Shown here: positions 44,480 through 55,200 of the stretch, piece by piece
Position numbering within the stretch: position 1 is the first letter of the stretch
Layout of the letters: every line of letters begins with the position of its first letter
Assembly: GCA_021186555.1 (NCBI GenBank)
Contig: JAJKFL010000039.1
Span: 17,650,733-17,714,732, forward strand
Direction of reading: 5' to 3'
Length of the DNA stretch: 64,000 bases
Source: Reticulitermes speratus
Taxonomy: Eukaryota; Arthropoda; Insecta; Blattodea; Rhinotermitidae
Notes under the pieces: generated by a model
Told to the model about the DNA's origin: nothing
What the model saw: only the letters and a program-made list of their open reading frames with translations
The model's database searches: none
Made by a program: the position numbers and the translations under genes

Positions 44480-44905
44480 CTACTTTTCCACATCGCCTGT
44501 ATAATTGAGACATTTGTCCCAACAATACCTCACGTGATCAAATGCCGTGGAAAAGAAATAGGAGCTGAGGGGTTGCACCCTCCAGCACCCATCGACTTTC
44601 ATCATGTTGGCAGTATTTCCGTTCGAATGTGAATGACAAAAAGGGGTGGAAGTCTCCTGTAAATGCAATGTCCGTGTTGTATGGTGAACGATCACATCTC
44701 CTGCAGAACTGCTCCAGGGGTTGTGTTACGACACGGAACACCGTAGGGGCGGGTGTTACCATGGAACGGGATTTCATGCTGTGGGAGCATCCCAGGCTTC
44801 CTCTTTCGGATGGTCCCTTTCAAGTACTTCAGTGTTGTATAGTACGAGTCTGCACTTACTGATACCCCGTGGTCCAGGAACATTAACAGCATGTTCCTAT
44901 CAGAT
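44480..44905 (-). mobile_element. Degenerate mariner transposase (catalytic part)
   Basis: The minus-strand translation in shifting frames gives LLMFLDHGVSVSADSYYTTL, KYLKGTIRKRKPGML, IPFHGNTRPYGV (HDNARPH with the Asp lost) and, at the end, CWDKCLNYTGDVEK (RWDKCLNxxGDYVEK). This is the order of mariner catalytic domains (cut-and-paste DDD transposases). Frameshifts, stops and the missing catalytic Asp make it dead. The N-terminal HTH part was not found upstream. Confidence 0.75.
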
Positions 44906-47027
44906 TGCGTGTGTTAACACTCCGTCGATTCTGTCATCGATGTTCAGGTGAATTACCGAACCGTTCGATTGCCGGCGACAATGCAGCTGAGTAGCTTTGG
45001 ATACGGAGGAAGGTGGTGACGGCATTTCGAGGCGCATGGGGTATTCTCCTTCTTGAGTTTCCGAATCACGAGGTAGTGAGCAGTGAACATTGAACAGTGA
45101 ATGAAGAGCCCTAGAGCACAACGCTGAGGCATTTCGAGGGCGTCGTCCGGATGAAAAGCCCTGGCCTGTTCCCAGAGAAAACGACCCGCCTTCATGACAG
45201 CGCCGCCCCATGCGGCGCGTGTCATAGTGCACCACCACCACGTGAAGCAGTCTGGTTGGCAGTGCTCTCATTTATCGGGAAACACAGTACGGACCTTGCG
45301 AATAGCAGCGTTATCACCTCTTTTGGTCAGTGACAAAGTACGTCGAAGGAGGGGGTGACGTTTGCATGTGGACGCAGACATCGAGCCGCGATTTATCCAC
45401 CACTGTTTGAACAAGTGGTGTATCGCTGGGACAAATGTGTGCCCGCCTGGTCATTATCTCTTGCTCTGTTGGACATGTGGAAGTAGGCCTATTAAACATG
45501 CGTGTAGCACACCTTCCGGTGTTACGGAACGCCCGTTGTGTTTGTACAGGGACCTCGTTTTATCTGACAAATATCATTTGGCACTTCCTGTCTCCATTCC
45601 TCCGCGCGTGCGGGCGGTCGCCTAAGTGGACAACGTTAATACGACAAGCTAGCCGACAGGACATAACAGACGATAATTTCCAGATAAAATAAGAATCGTG
45701 TACTGTTATCATTTCGTATACTTCTAACGTTTACGTTTTTGTTTAAAGGTGTATGACTTATAACGCAGCCGAGCAGGCACTGAATTTTAGTGCTGTTTTG
45801 TATTGCGTTCTGTGTTTATCAGTTAGGACCTCACTTAATTGCGGGGCAGTGACTGATAACTATTGACTGCTTGGAAATGTTAAAAAATACACATCTGACT
45901 AGTGGATGGTTCGACCCCCCAGTCTCAAATTTTCTTTATATATATATATATATATATATACAGATCCATTATCTCTTCTCAGTTCCGTGAATAGTGGAGT
46001 TGCTTTTCGACAGAACTTGCAAATAAATACCCCCCCCCCTCCCGCCGAAAACAAACCACTAAGTTCTTATGCGTTTCCTGCGCTAATATGCTTGCGTGAA
46101 GCTCAAATAAAACTTTTTGGGTTTTACCAAGCGCGCATAATCATACATAAAATAACACTTAACTTACATGGACCTAATTGTGATCTACAGCTCTTAACAT
46201 TTTAGATGTGGTGAATATTTAACAAAATACAATGAAAAGTATTTAACATCTTATGAGCGTGTTATGCTGCCAACTTTGCAACAGATTTGTGTCTGCCAAA
46301 GTCTTGTGCCAGTGCGGTATGCAAAGTAGCAGAGAATGCATTTGGAAGAAGGTGTTCTTCACAATCAAGTACCGTTGTGTATGTAGATGAATGTAAATGT
46401 TTAAACCTTCTAATTCATCTGCTGTGTTTCCAAGAGGTTTCTTCTGAAGGCTGTAAAAAGGTAACAGCCTTGAATGGCGACGCCATATCTGTAGTAACAT
46501 TATAATAATGGAGCATGTAGCTACGGACGGGATGGCTGGTGGGTCATGTTAAATTATTACGTTAAAATAAAAGAGGGATCCCAACTAGCTTCCTATCCAA
46601 TGTATATTCCAGTTCATTATGTGGGTAAATGTGACCTGAGCGTAAAGTCCATTCATTGCCGAGACGAAAGCAGGTTAGGCTTGTCTCTGTACGCTGTTCT
46701 GACAAGGTTCTTTGGCGCAGGATAACTGATTTTGATGATGATGGTGATAAAGTATCAGTTGTTGAAATGTAATGATTCATTTAAGTGACGGGGTACGTGC
46801 CGGAGTAATGTAGTTCGTTTACTGGCAGGAAAATTGAAAAATAATTGTGGCCACCCCCTTTAGTCTAAAGAACTTATCAGTGGGTATGGGGTGATTATAT
46901 TTGTAGCTAAAGCGATCGGTGCTGTAGCTCCTCGGCATGTCTTTGTGTAGCGATCAAGTCGAGGAGAACTTCTGTGGTGGTGTATTGGTGATGTTGGTTG
47001 GGTCAAAATTTGAGTCAAGTGAATTTC
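44906..47027. other. Unassigned, with (TA)n
   Basis: A (TA)n run at about 45937-45960 and a C-run at about 46030. Frames at 44900-45692 and 46243-46780 show no domain. Confidence 0.4.
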
Positions 47028-47504
47028 TCATAAAATAAGGTCGGCAACACAGCCTACTTCTACACGGTGCCAAGACCCAAGAACAGCGCATCGTTTAACC
47101 AGTTCCCGGAGATATCTTTGAAATGGCTCCACAGTTATGTAATAGTAGGTCTGTTGGAAGTCAGCCAGCACCCCCAAAACTGGATCATCATGAGCATTAA
47201 ATTCCAATGAGAGCCGTAAATCAGTAAAATGGTGAAGTAGCCACTCGATGCATCTTGTTGTCCGTACGGATTGCGTAGTTTTTCCTTGGAAGATTTGTTT
47301 GCTTTTCTCTCGCTTCTGGGCAAAGCTGAGAGACCATAAACATGAGGCTGCCTGTTTCAGAACTAAATTAGTAGGCCTGCTCATACAATTGCTGAGCATA
47401 CGGTATAGTGTCAACGTTCTAGACTTGTATTGGAATGTCGTCCGCGTACCGGCTATTCTAGCAGGTTCTCCTCCGTGTTTCTCAATATCTGTGGGGGAGT
47501 ACAT
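47028..47504 (-). CDS. Unrecognised 158-codon frame, possibly LINE RT-derived
   Basis: A single open minus-strand frame ending in a stop at 47028. Near residues 105-135 it reads SLEFNAHDDPVLGVLADFQQ then TYYYI, loosely like the EYN...FIDFKxAYDSI motif of LINE reverse transcriptases (DFxxxY). The rest shows no family feature, signal peptide or coiled coil, and no splice sites bound it. A remnant of an unfamiliar LINE or a chance ORF are both possible. Confidence 0.25.
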   Translation of the reverse strand: MYSPTDIEKHGGEPARIAGTRTTFQYKSRTLTLYRMLSNCMSRPTNLVLKQAASCLWSLSFAQKREKSKQIFQGKTTQSVRTTRCIEWLLHHFTDLRLSLEFNAHDDPVLGVLADFQQTYYYITVEPFQRYLRELVKRCAVLGSWHRVEVGCVADLIL

Positions 47505-47940
47505 TACTTTCTAGTTGGACATCATTGATGCCAGCACTCCATTCGACTTTACGCTTATAAACTCTGAAGTTGAAAATACATTGATAAATAACCTCACAGT
47601 CGATCTACACAAATGCTTCCGAACCTCGGATCTGGTGGTAGTGTGTCACTGAAACGACAGGATCTCGAACTAAACAAAAATAATTTCCTCACCATGATAG
47701 AAAGAGTAGCAGGTGCGTGCAGACGGAAATACAGACATAAGTGTGGTCTGCAGTGAGACGTACGAAGACCGAGAATTACGCATCGAATTAACTGTAGGCA
47801 GATGGATAGGATCGTCAGTCACAACAGTAGTTTAGACAATAGTGTTGTGATTGACAGTAATAGTTAGACAGTATTGACCAAGCTATTGTGATTGACGATC
47901 CTCTCCGTCCGTCTAATTTGACACAGCACAACGCGATTTT
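47505..47940. other. No gene seen
   Basis: AT-rich DNA. A repeated GACAGTATTG/GTTAGACAG-like patch near 47830-47900 is too irregular to call. Confidence 0.45.
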
Positions 47941-48224
47941 TCTTCTTGAAGGGCTCCGCAGCAGATGCTACGGACGCACCGCAGCCTTGAGGTTTATTGT
48001 GCAACCCCTGTAATGAAAATGATTAGTTTTTTTTTTTCGTTTTTCCGTATAATGGAGTACCGGTGGAATGAAATTGACAGGGGGAAACCGAAGTACTCGG
48101 GGGGGGGGACCTGTCCCAGTGCTACTTTGTCCACCACAAATCCCACATAGAATGACCCGGGATCGAACCTGGGCCTCCGCGGTGAGAGGCCGGCGACTAA
48201 CCGCCTGAGCCATGGCACAGTCCG
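47941..48224 (-). mobile_element. SINE family B, near full length
   Basis: CTCCGCAGCAGATGCTACGG, GGTGGAATGAAATTGACAGG, CACCACAAATCCCACATAG, GACCCGGGATCGAACCTGGG (B-box complement) and CTGAGCCATGGCACAG, the same order and orientation as 23811-24074. Confidence 0.88.
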
Positions 48225-49146
48225 TGTCCACCCTTAAAATAGAACTAACTGTCATTGCCATATGTTCAGCCGCATGTAGTAGGCCATGAACGCGCGAACA
48301 GTGTTTTGTTCCGACGCGGCGTTTGTTGTTTCGAAGCTACGAATGTTGGTGCAGTGTATGTGTATAGGAGTAAATTGATGAGTGAATTAGTTGTAACACT
48401 CTGTTTTCAAAACAGGTGCGTAGAATTATTAGAACGAGGTTAGTACAAATTGAGTGTATAAATCACGATGTAAAGATCAAAAACTCCAGTCAGTGTTACG
48501 TTGCACGTACGCTTCTTATTTCGTTTCCTTCATAATGCCTTCGTGCAGACATCGAGCTAGATAAATGTGCTGCGACATGCGTGAGAGAAAGTTGAATTGA
48601 GTCGCCGGGGCAGGGAAGTGAAAGAAGTTATTAGCGATCTTAAAAATATAAAAACGTATCCACATGTATCAATGTCACTGAAAGCTAAATCATAGTGCAT
48701 GTAGAAAAGTCTGTATTCGCGTAGGGCGCTACTGTTTGAAGAGAGGGACATAGCCACCGCAGTTGCTATATATTTTTGTCTTAATCGTTGTTCTAGTTAC
48801 ATCATTTAGACGTATGAACCCAACCCCACTGGTGCTGGTAGTGTGGTGCATTGCTGGTGGGGAATGACAGTGCAGTACGTGACAACAGCGCTGCCACGTC
48901 GGCTTGGATGAAAGATAAGGACTTCTGGAACTTGCATTGCGAATTGCGACGGACGCTCCTTGTTCACAGTTTTGCCTGTTCGCGGAAGAATTACTGCGGT
49001 AAACCGCGTCCATCTCGGTGTAGGTTCCGCGCTCAACCGCGTTCGCGCTTGCATGGCAGTGCAGAGTAAATACACAAGAGGCTGCACGTGCCCACCTGTC
49101 TCAGTGGTTGTCTCTTTAGATATCCAGCGATACGGAATGAACTTCA
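48225..49146. other. No gene recognised
   Basis: GC content near average. Overlapping frames at 48729-49241 run into the SINE that follows and have no domain. Confidence 0.4.
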
Positions 49147-49159
49147 TCTGTACTATTGT

Positions 49160-49431
49160 GAATGTAAAGGTAAAGTTCACCCTAGAACAGGCCACGAAGG
49201 CCCAGAGGGGGAGCAGAGGTATAGCTCTACTCTTTCTTTAACCTCGGCGCTAGATGGGGGTGGGTGGTCAAATCCACGCCCCGGCCGCTTTACCCCCGGG
49301 AATGACCCGGTACCCATTGTACAGGAGGCTGGTCTGGACGGGTGCGGAAAATCTTGCTCCTACCGGGATTCGATCCCCGGACCCTCCAGCCCGTAGCGAG
49401 TCGCTATACCGACTACGCTATTCCGGCCCAT
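49160..49431 (-). mobile_element. SINE family A, full length, 13-bp target duplication
   Basis: Flanked by exact TCTGTACTATTGT at 49147-49159 and 49432-49444. On the minus strand it starts GGGCCGGAATAGCGTAGTCGG (A box TAGCGTAGTCGG), then GGGGATCGAATCCCGG (B box), the body, and ends with GGTGAACTTTACCTTTAC. Best full copy of family A. Confidence 0.93.
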
Positions 49432-49444
49432 TCTGTACTATTGT

Positions 49445-49880
49445 ATTGGTATATTTCATCTGTGCTGTTTACGATTTTAGAATTAATTGTTTCCCTCGTG
49501 TTTTAATTGTCTGGGATAGGTGATGTACTTACTGTTGAAGTGCCTGAGGATAAAAATAAAAGTGTTGTGATATGTCTGTTAGAGAAAGTAGAGTTGGTGT
49601 GTAAGTTGGACAGGATAATGAGCATTTCTGCGGTTCGACGCCATTATAGGGTAAACTAATTCATAATTCGTTTCATCAACAGGAATTAAGACGAGGAGGG
49701 AAGCTTTAGGGGCAGTGCTACATCCAGTGCGAAATTTTCTTGTATAAGTAAGTCATTGTGACAACTTCCTCGAAAAGAATGGAAAGGACCGCGCGCGCGC
49801 GTGTGGTAGGTAAATAAGACACAGAAAGGGTGGTTAGTCCGTGGTGGTGTGGTGAATCTGTGCCATTAAAGGCTGGTTTG
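49445..49880. other. No gene recognised
   Basis: Spacer with a short (CG)n run at about 49791-49801. An acceptor-like TCATCAACAG at about 49672-49681 has no bounded exon after it. Confidence 0.45.
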
Positions 49881-49884
49881 GAAA

Positions 49885-50570
49885 CTATCTGAGGTCCAAG
49901 AATCTAGGGTTCAAGGCCTTTCTTGTCCATGATAATACCTGAGGGCATCTACAGGTTCTTGGTCTCGCCCATCCGAATATCCAAGTTCAGGATCTACCCA
50001 TCGTCACCACTCCACACCTGCAGCCGCGCAGCCAGGCAGTCATCACAACATTCCAGAGCTATTACAACCGCCGCACCTTCCACATTACCTTGGATGCAGG
50101 TGAGGAAAACATTGTTCAGCCACTCAGTGCTTGAAATCGTACAGCACAGCAGATTGCAGAGTAAGTAGGAAGTGGGTCCCTGGAGAGGCTCAAGTCCACG
50201 ACTTCGAATGGCTGCAGCAGTGAACGAGTTCTGGGGTACTGGCGGGATGAAATGAGGAACGCTCGCATGTTAGTCAGTAAAATTCCAGTAGAATGATTCC
50301 CAGATTCGGAGGAGGTTGATGTCCAGGAAGATATCGACTCCCACTCGGCTCAGTTAACTGAGGACCTTGACAGTCGATGTTACACAGTGAACTACAAGAC
50401 GAGGACGATTCTAACACGGAGAGTCCTCAGCTTACTACCAGTGCTCTGAAGAAAGACCTCCAGGTGACGGATGACTTAGTCGATCTTGCCTTTGAAGTCA
50501 ACCATTTCGTGGAGAGGTGCCTCAAATGTAAACACGAGATTGAAGCTGTTGTAGCGTCAGACAGGTAGGT
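49885..50570 (+). mobile_element. Degenerate Tigger/pogo-like transposase
   Basis: The plus-strand translation in shifting frames: GFKAFLVHDNT (LLLxDNAPGH with changes), LGLAHPNIQVQ, TTPHLQPRSQAVITTFQSYY and NRRTFHI, ENIVQPLSA, then an acidic C-terminal part including QLTEDLD and LKKDLQVTDDLVDLAF (50377-50568 is one open frame). DN...TTxxLQPxxQxVIxxFKxxYxxR is diagnostic of pogo/Tigger (jerky, CENP-B related) DDE transposases. Stops break every frame; the N-terminal DNA-binding domains are missing. Confidence 0.75.
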
Positions 50571-51513
50571 GCATGCAGAAGAAGGGAAAACAGTCGAAGT
50601 GTCCTGCAAGTCTTTTGTTTTGCCTCCTTCCCCCCCCCCCCCCTTCCGACTACTACTCAACGTCGTTCTGTCACCCGGGCGACTCTCAGCCATCAACGCC
50701 GATGTAGTTCCAATAAATACACAAACGTTTTATTGTTGTTTGTTAATGACTAATTTATGTATTGGCATGTTTCGTGTGTGTCTGGTTCATGTAAGGCCTT
50801 TACTTCCCTCATCGCGGTTTCACCTTTCGCGCGACTTTTCGAGAACGTAACCTGCGAGGTCAGCAGCTAAGAGTAGACTCGTCTTACCTCGTGTCAGGCT
50901 ACACGATAGTGTAGATAAATAGGTAAGTAGATGTGTGGGTGGGTGGATATGAACCCTGTGTTTCCACCTTCATATCATGCGGAGGAAACCAGGACGCCGC
51001 ATACTGTTACAAACGTACACCAGACCGCAGTGAACAGCAACAGTACAGGCTGAAGTACGAGTATACAGGTCTTTATACAGTTAGTTACAAGCAGGTTCGG
51101 AGGTGTGATGAAGATAATCGGCATGTCTACGGTCGTCTACCTCTGAAGAAAGTATTTACGAGCATTTGAAAAGGGAGAGAGACAAGTTTTTCTTTCACGA
51201 GTTCGAATACAAAAATAACCCCAGAGAATTATTTTAAACTAATACAATGATTGCGCATTTATTTATCTCTTCGTGAGCAAAAGGGTTGGGAAGTTGTGTT
51301 AAATCTATCGTAACGTTTTTGGTTTTCACGAAATGCGGGTGCAGTAAGTTTAAGATGAAGTTAGTCGCCCATTTGGATGTGTTTTCCACTGTTGCATCGA
51401 CTATTATGGGAGACTATTTGAGAGAAGAATTAATGGCTCAGTAATATGGCAGTAAGGAAATACCATAGTTACAGCTCACAGCCCAAGGCCTTCTCATGGT
51501 TAAGTTAATGTAT
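50571..51513. other. No gene seen
   Basis: A pure C-run at 50630-50642 and nothing else recognised. Frames here have no domain. Confidence 0.45.
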
Positions 51514-51521
51514 GCTTAGAT

Positions 51522-51850
51522 CAGGGGTGGCCAAACCGCAGCTCTTTGACATATAATGTGCGGCTCGCTGAAATATGTTGGCTGAGCTCCTTTTTGCATT
51601 ACAATTCATATAAAAGGTAAATAAAAATGTCAAGCTTTATAATTATTTACCGGGTATAAACTGACAGTCCACTGGATTAAAACGTAAGTTTCATGTTCAT
51701 GGTGAGTAAATATATTTAAGAATTTTTGTAACAAAATGTGCATGTAACAATAAAAACGTGTGTGTAATATTTGTTCATGTCTTGCGGCTCTCAATACATC
51801 TGAAGTTTATCGTATGTGGCTCTTACGTTAAGCAAGTTCGGCCACCCCTG
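51522..51850. mobile_element. hAT MITE, 329 bp, perfect 8-bp target duplication
   Basis: Exact flanks GCTTAGAT at 51514-51521 and 51851-51858. Terminal inverted repeats CAGGGGTGGCCAAAC and GTTCGGCCACCCCTG (one mismatch). Internal GCAGCTCTTTGACAT and TGTGGCTCTTACG words are the GCGGCTC-type ends of this MITE class. No coding capacity; the intact duplication and ends imply a recent insertion. Confidence 0.95.
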
Positions 51851-51858
51851 GCTTAGAT

Positions 51859-53001
51859 AGTCATGAATGGACAAGAAACCAGCCGACACTGGCCTCGCGC
51901 ATATTTTCCCAAGGCTGGTTATCTCGAAGCCGGAAGTGTTTTGTTACATTGCCGGTTGCGACATCAAAACCTGCAAATAAGAGTTTCAAGTACGAGTGCT
52001 ACTGTAACAATACCACAGTGTGTAGAGAAAGAATCTTGGAATAATAACCATGGGGGGCATTGCCCCGTTGGGGGGGTCAAGGTTCCGAGCATCCTCGGAC
52101 CACAAGTTACAACAAACCGTGGGAGATACACGTGTCGCATTCGCTTGTCCCGCGAGGTCATTGCCTTCTTTAACTATGCTCGCACAGACAGTCGTTACAA
52201 ATTTGACATTTGTGCGTGCGGCCAAGGAAGATCATGCTTGGCTGTGTAACTTTTTTTTCTCAGTCAGTACATATTGCTTTGTTAGTGGTTTCGGCGTGGA
52301 AATGATACAAACGAAATGTGATCGGTTTGTTGATAAAAAGTAATAAGTTAGGAAACATACGCGTACGTTAGCTCCTTTTTAATTATGTCCAAACCTTGAA
52401 CACGTACGAAGAAAGTGTACTGGGCAAAATTTTTTCTCTCTCTCTCTCTCTCTCCAGTGAATTTAGCGAGTTGCGAGATGGCGCCCGGAAACGCGTGTAG
52501 GTCTTCGTGTAAAGTGTCGGTTTTTGGTCCGATTTTAATAAAGAATGAAATCGGTCGATAAATTTTAGTAAATGTCAGATTTTTTGTTGTTACATCCCAA
52601 ACTACACGGCGTCACGTACTAGAAGATCACAAGCTTCAGCTTTTAGTATAACCGTCCAGTACCACGTTTTATGAATGGTGACCCAGCTGTTCGCGATCTG
52701 CTTCTTGCGGACGGGCAGACAGTCTTGGCTAAGCGAATGGACGCATTTTTCGTAACGCATCGAACAAAAATATACCGATAGTTTCAAATATGTGCAGCGT
52801 CTTTGTGAATCAGTGGCATTAGAGTCAAAATGCTTCTACTCATATGCAAGGTCCTTTTCACGAAATAACTTTTCTTCTTTTTCTTCTTCCTCTTCCATCG
52901 TGTAGGGCAGTTTAATTTGATGTTGATAGGCCGTCGTGAAGATGGCGCGCCGTACAGTACAGGTGTTTTTTTTGTGACAGCGTTTGTCAAAGTTCTGGGA
53001 G
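51859..53001. other. Unassigned, with (TC)n
   Basis: A (TC)n run at 52436-52455. A 128-codon plus frame (51863-52249) starts beside the MITE duplication and shows no domain. No gene recognised. Confidence 0.4.
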
Positions 53002-53442
53002 CAGGGGCGCACCCAAGCGGGGTGTACTGCTGGGCTTCACCCCCGCCCCCCAAATCGAAAATTAAAGAAACACGTTTGGTAGGGGCGATGATATCAAAAG
53101 TTATACGTTATTTACGCTTTAACCGAAATGAGCCACTGAAATCAGCTGATGACGAGTACACTAGAATTTTTAAAAATAAAATGACTAGGATGTCTTAGAT
53201 GAAATAAAAAAAACAAGCAAATTAGACCTTGTGATTTAAATTAGGTGAGTGAGTCATGGAACATGTAGTTATATGTATGCGTATACATAATTTTTATGTT
53301 ACAGTTATTTTTATGACATGATTTTATAACATTTTCAAAATCAAACGTAAATTATGTATATCCTCAGGGTCAGACCCCCCCCCCCAAATTATGTATAGCC
53401 TCAGGGTCAGCCCCCTTCTTATGAAAACTGGGTGCGCACCTG
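53002..53442. mobile_element. hAT-like MITE, 441 bp
   Basis: Ends CAGGGGCGCACCCA and TGGGTGCGCACCTG are inverted repeats. Flanks TCTGGGAG (52994-53001) and TGTGAGAG (53443-53450) match at 6 of 8 bases. A C-run with CTCAGGGTCAG is duplicated inside (53370 and 53400). The right half is shared with 3740-3872. Confidence 0.75.
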
Positions 53443-53599
53443 TGTGAGAGTATGCGGTGCAAAGAAATTCACACGACATGTTATTGTTTATTATAATATT
53501 TCAAGAAACGGTTTAATGAGTTTGGTACGAACATTTGAAGAAACATTTTCTGTGCTAGATTATCTGAACGTAAGTGAACAGTATGGACATAATGACAGT

Positions 53600-54460
53600 G
53601 ATGAAGGCCACCTCCCTGCTTCACATCGAAAAGGTTAGCGGTTTGCAACTGCTAGAACATGAAAGAAGAGAGAGTTTAAAATGTCCAGAACTGCAGTGGG
53701 AGTGTGTTGCCTTGCTCCATCTTGTTAAAGAAACAGTGCATTTGGATCACAACCCATTCATCCCTTGCAAAGTCGGAATAAATTTCTCATCCAGAAATGC
53801 CCCGTAACTTTCGCAGTTCACATTATCCTCTTAGGAATACTGGACCCACAATAGCAACCGCGGACAAAGCACATCAAACTGTACACTTCACTGGATGAAG
53901 TGGAGCATCTTCATAGAGGTTTGGATTTTCTGTTCTCCATATTCGACTTTGTTGCTTAACGATCACATTCGGATGATAATGGTCCTCGGCTGTAAACCAA
54001 ATGTTGTTCAGAATAGAAGGATTCGCTTGAACGAAGTCAGCACATGGACCATCTTTGCCATGATCACTCATCGTTGACAAACCTGTATCTTGTAAGGAAG
54101 CATCTTTAAATGCTGTGTGAGAATTTTGTCGTGTGGTAAGTCGTAGCTAGTAGTGTCAGGTTCTTCAGAGAGACGAGAACTTGACCAGCTTGGTCTTTTT
54201 TGATGATGCTTCTTCCACTCGTAGCACTGTTTCATTAGTTCTTACATTTCACTGACGTTCATCACCACCTTTCAGATTATCTAACACAATCGTTTTCTTC
54301 AAATTCCCGTATGAAACTCTTTACACGATTTCTTCAAGAAATGTCTTTAACATTAAAGTGCCGGTAATTTCTTTGGACATGCACGACGCTTTTATCAATT
54401 AAAAAATGTTCACAGTAAACACTTCCTTTTCTGTAGCGTAGGAAGCCCTCTTCACAACTG
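53600..54460 (-). mobile_element. Degenerate Tc1/IS630-like transposase, nearly full length
   Basis: On the minus strand, in order: KGSVYCEHFLIDKSVVHVQ and FIREFEENDCV (HTH part, like EKSYxxVQREFRRxF...VxxFEETGSV), a linker, SILNNIWFTAEDHYHPNVIV and SRIWRTENPNLYEDAPLHPVK (DDE region, like FSDEAxFHLxGYVNxQNxRxWxxENPH...PLHxxKVxVW), then MGCDPNALFLxQDGA-like text. The first catalytic Asp is replaced (TAED for SDEA keeps Glu-Asp in altered order). Stops and frameshifts throughout; dead copy. Confidence 0.7.
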
Positions 54461-54521
54461 ATGCTGTCACGAAACATTACTCTACACAGGCGTACCAACA
54501 ACAGAATAAACATTTCTAATC

Positions 54522-54650
54522 AAGATAGGCACTGTACGTAGAAACGTAACAATGAGGCGCGTTCGCGTAACTATTGTTGCCGTGGAAAAGCAATAAGTAT
54601 ATGTTCTGAATTGTGTGTCTGTAGTCGAGAAACTTAGTTTGTTTTTTTTA
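54522..54650 (-). mobile_element. Fold-back repeat family, copy 4 (right end only)
   Basis: On the minus strand: ACACACAATTCAGAACATAT, ACTTATTGCTTTTCCACGG, CAACAATAGTTACGCGAACG, CGCCTCATTGTTACG and the end AGTGCCTATCTT, matching the right 130 bp of 18131-18672. Confidence 0.7.
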
Positions 54651-54960
54651 TGTCGTAGCATTATCATCCGTCACACGCTGTTAACCAAATGAACGAAATC
54701 TGTATTGTGCTCTAATGGTTGTAGGCCTATATCTGCACAGTACTTCCCTCATATTTTATTATTCGTTCCAACTTGCTACACTTTTTCCATTCCTTTTCTG
54801 CTTTTCTTCCTTCCTGCCTACTGTGTACGTTCTTTCATTCCTGTTTTTCTTCACCATTAGACATGGCTTCTAACTTTATTTCTAGCATTGCCATTCTATT
54901 CAAGGACTCCGAACTTTCTTTCTCATTAACGCTATTTAGCAGCAGTTAAAATTCCTCCTG
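54651..54960. other. No gene seen
   Basis: T/C-rich spacer with nothing recognised. Confidence 0.5.
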
Positions 54961-54965
54961 CCCCC

Positions 54966-55200
54966 ATGTTGGGCTAGCGTATTCTGTATCGTGATCAGGC
55001 TACAAGCTGGACGACCACAGAATCGTCGTTCGATTCCTGACAGGGGACAGATTTTTCTCTTCCCCGAAACGTCCAAAACGGCTGTGGGGCGTACCCAGCC
55101 TACCATGCACGTCCATCTAGTGCTGTGGTAAGAGTGCGTGGAGATAAACCGCCACTCCCCCCACAGGCCTACATGGTGTGCACAGGGATAACTATGCACT
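54966..55200 (+). repeat. SINE family A-like, diverged
   Basis: GGGCTAGCGTATTCTG...ATCAGGCTACAAGCTGGACG, GTCGTTCGATTCCTGACAGG (B box GTTCGATTCC), GGGGCGTACCCAGCC and GTCCATCTAGTGCTG. The layout is that of family A with a tRNA-like head, but the body is diverged. Confidence 0.5.

Noticed and set aside
45362-45480. Second mariner C-terminus on the plus strand (frame gives VVYRWDKCV)
   Set aside because: Only about nine residues match, and neither the upstream catalytic motifs nor a YVEK ending is present; probably coincidence.
49088-49523. Pro/Gly-rich frames near 49.1-49.5 kb and at 12905-13170 and 60657-60992
   Set aside because: These are translations of SINE family A; the same peptides recur at each copy.
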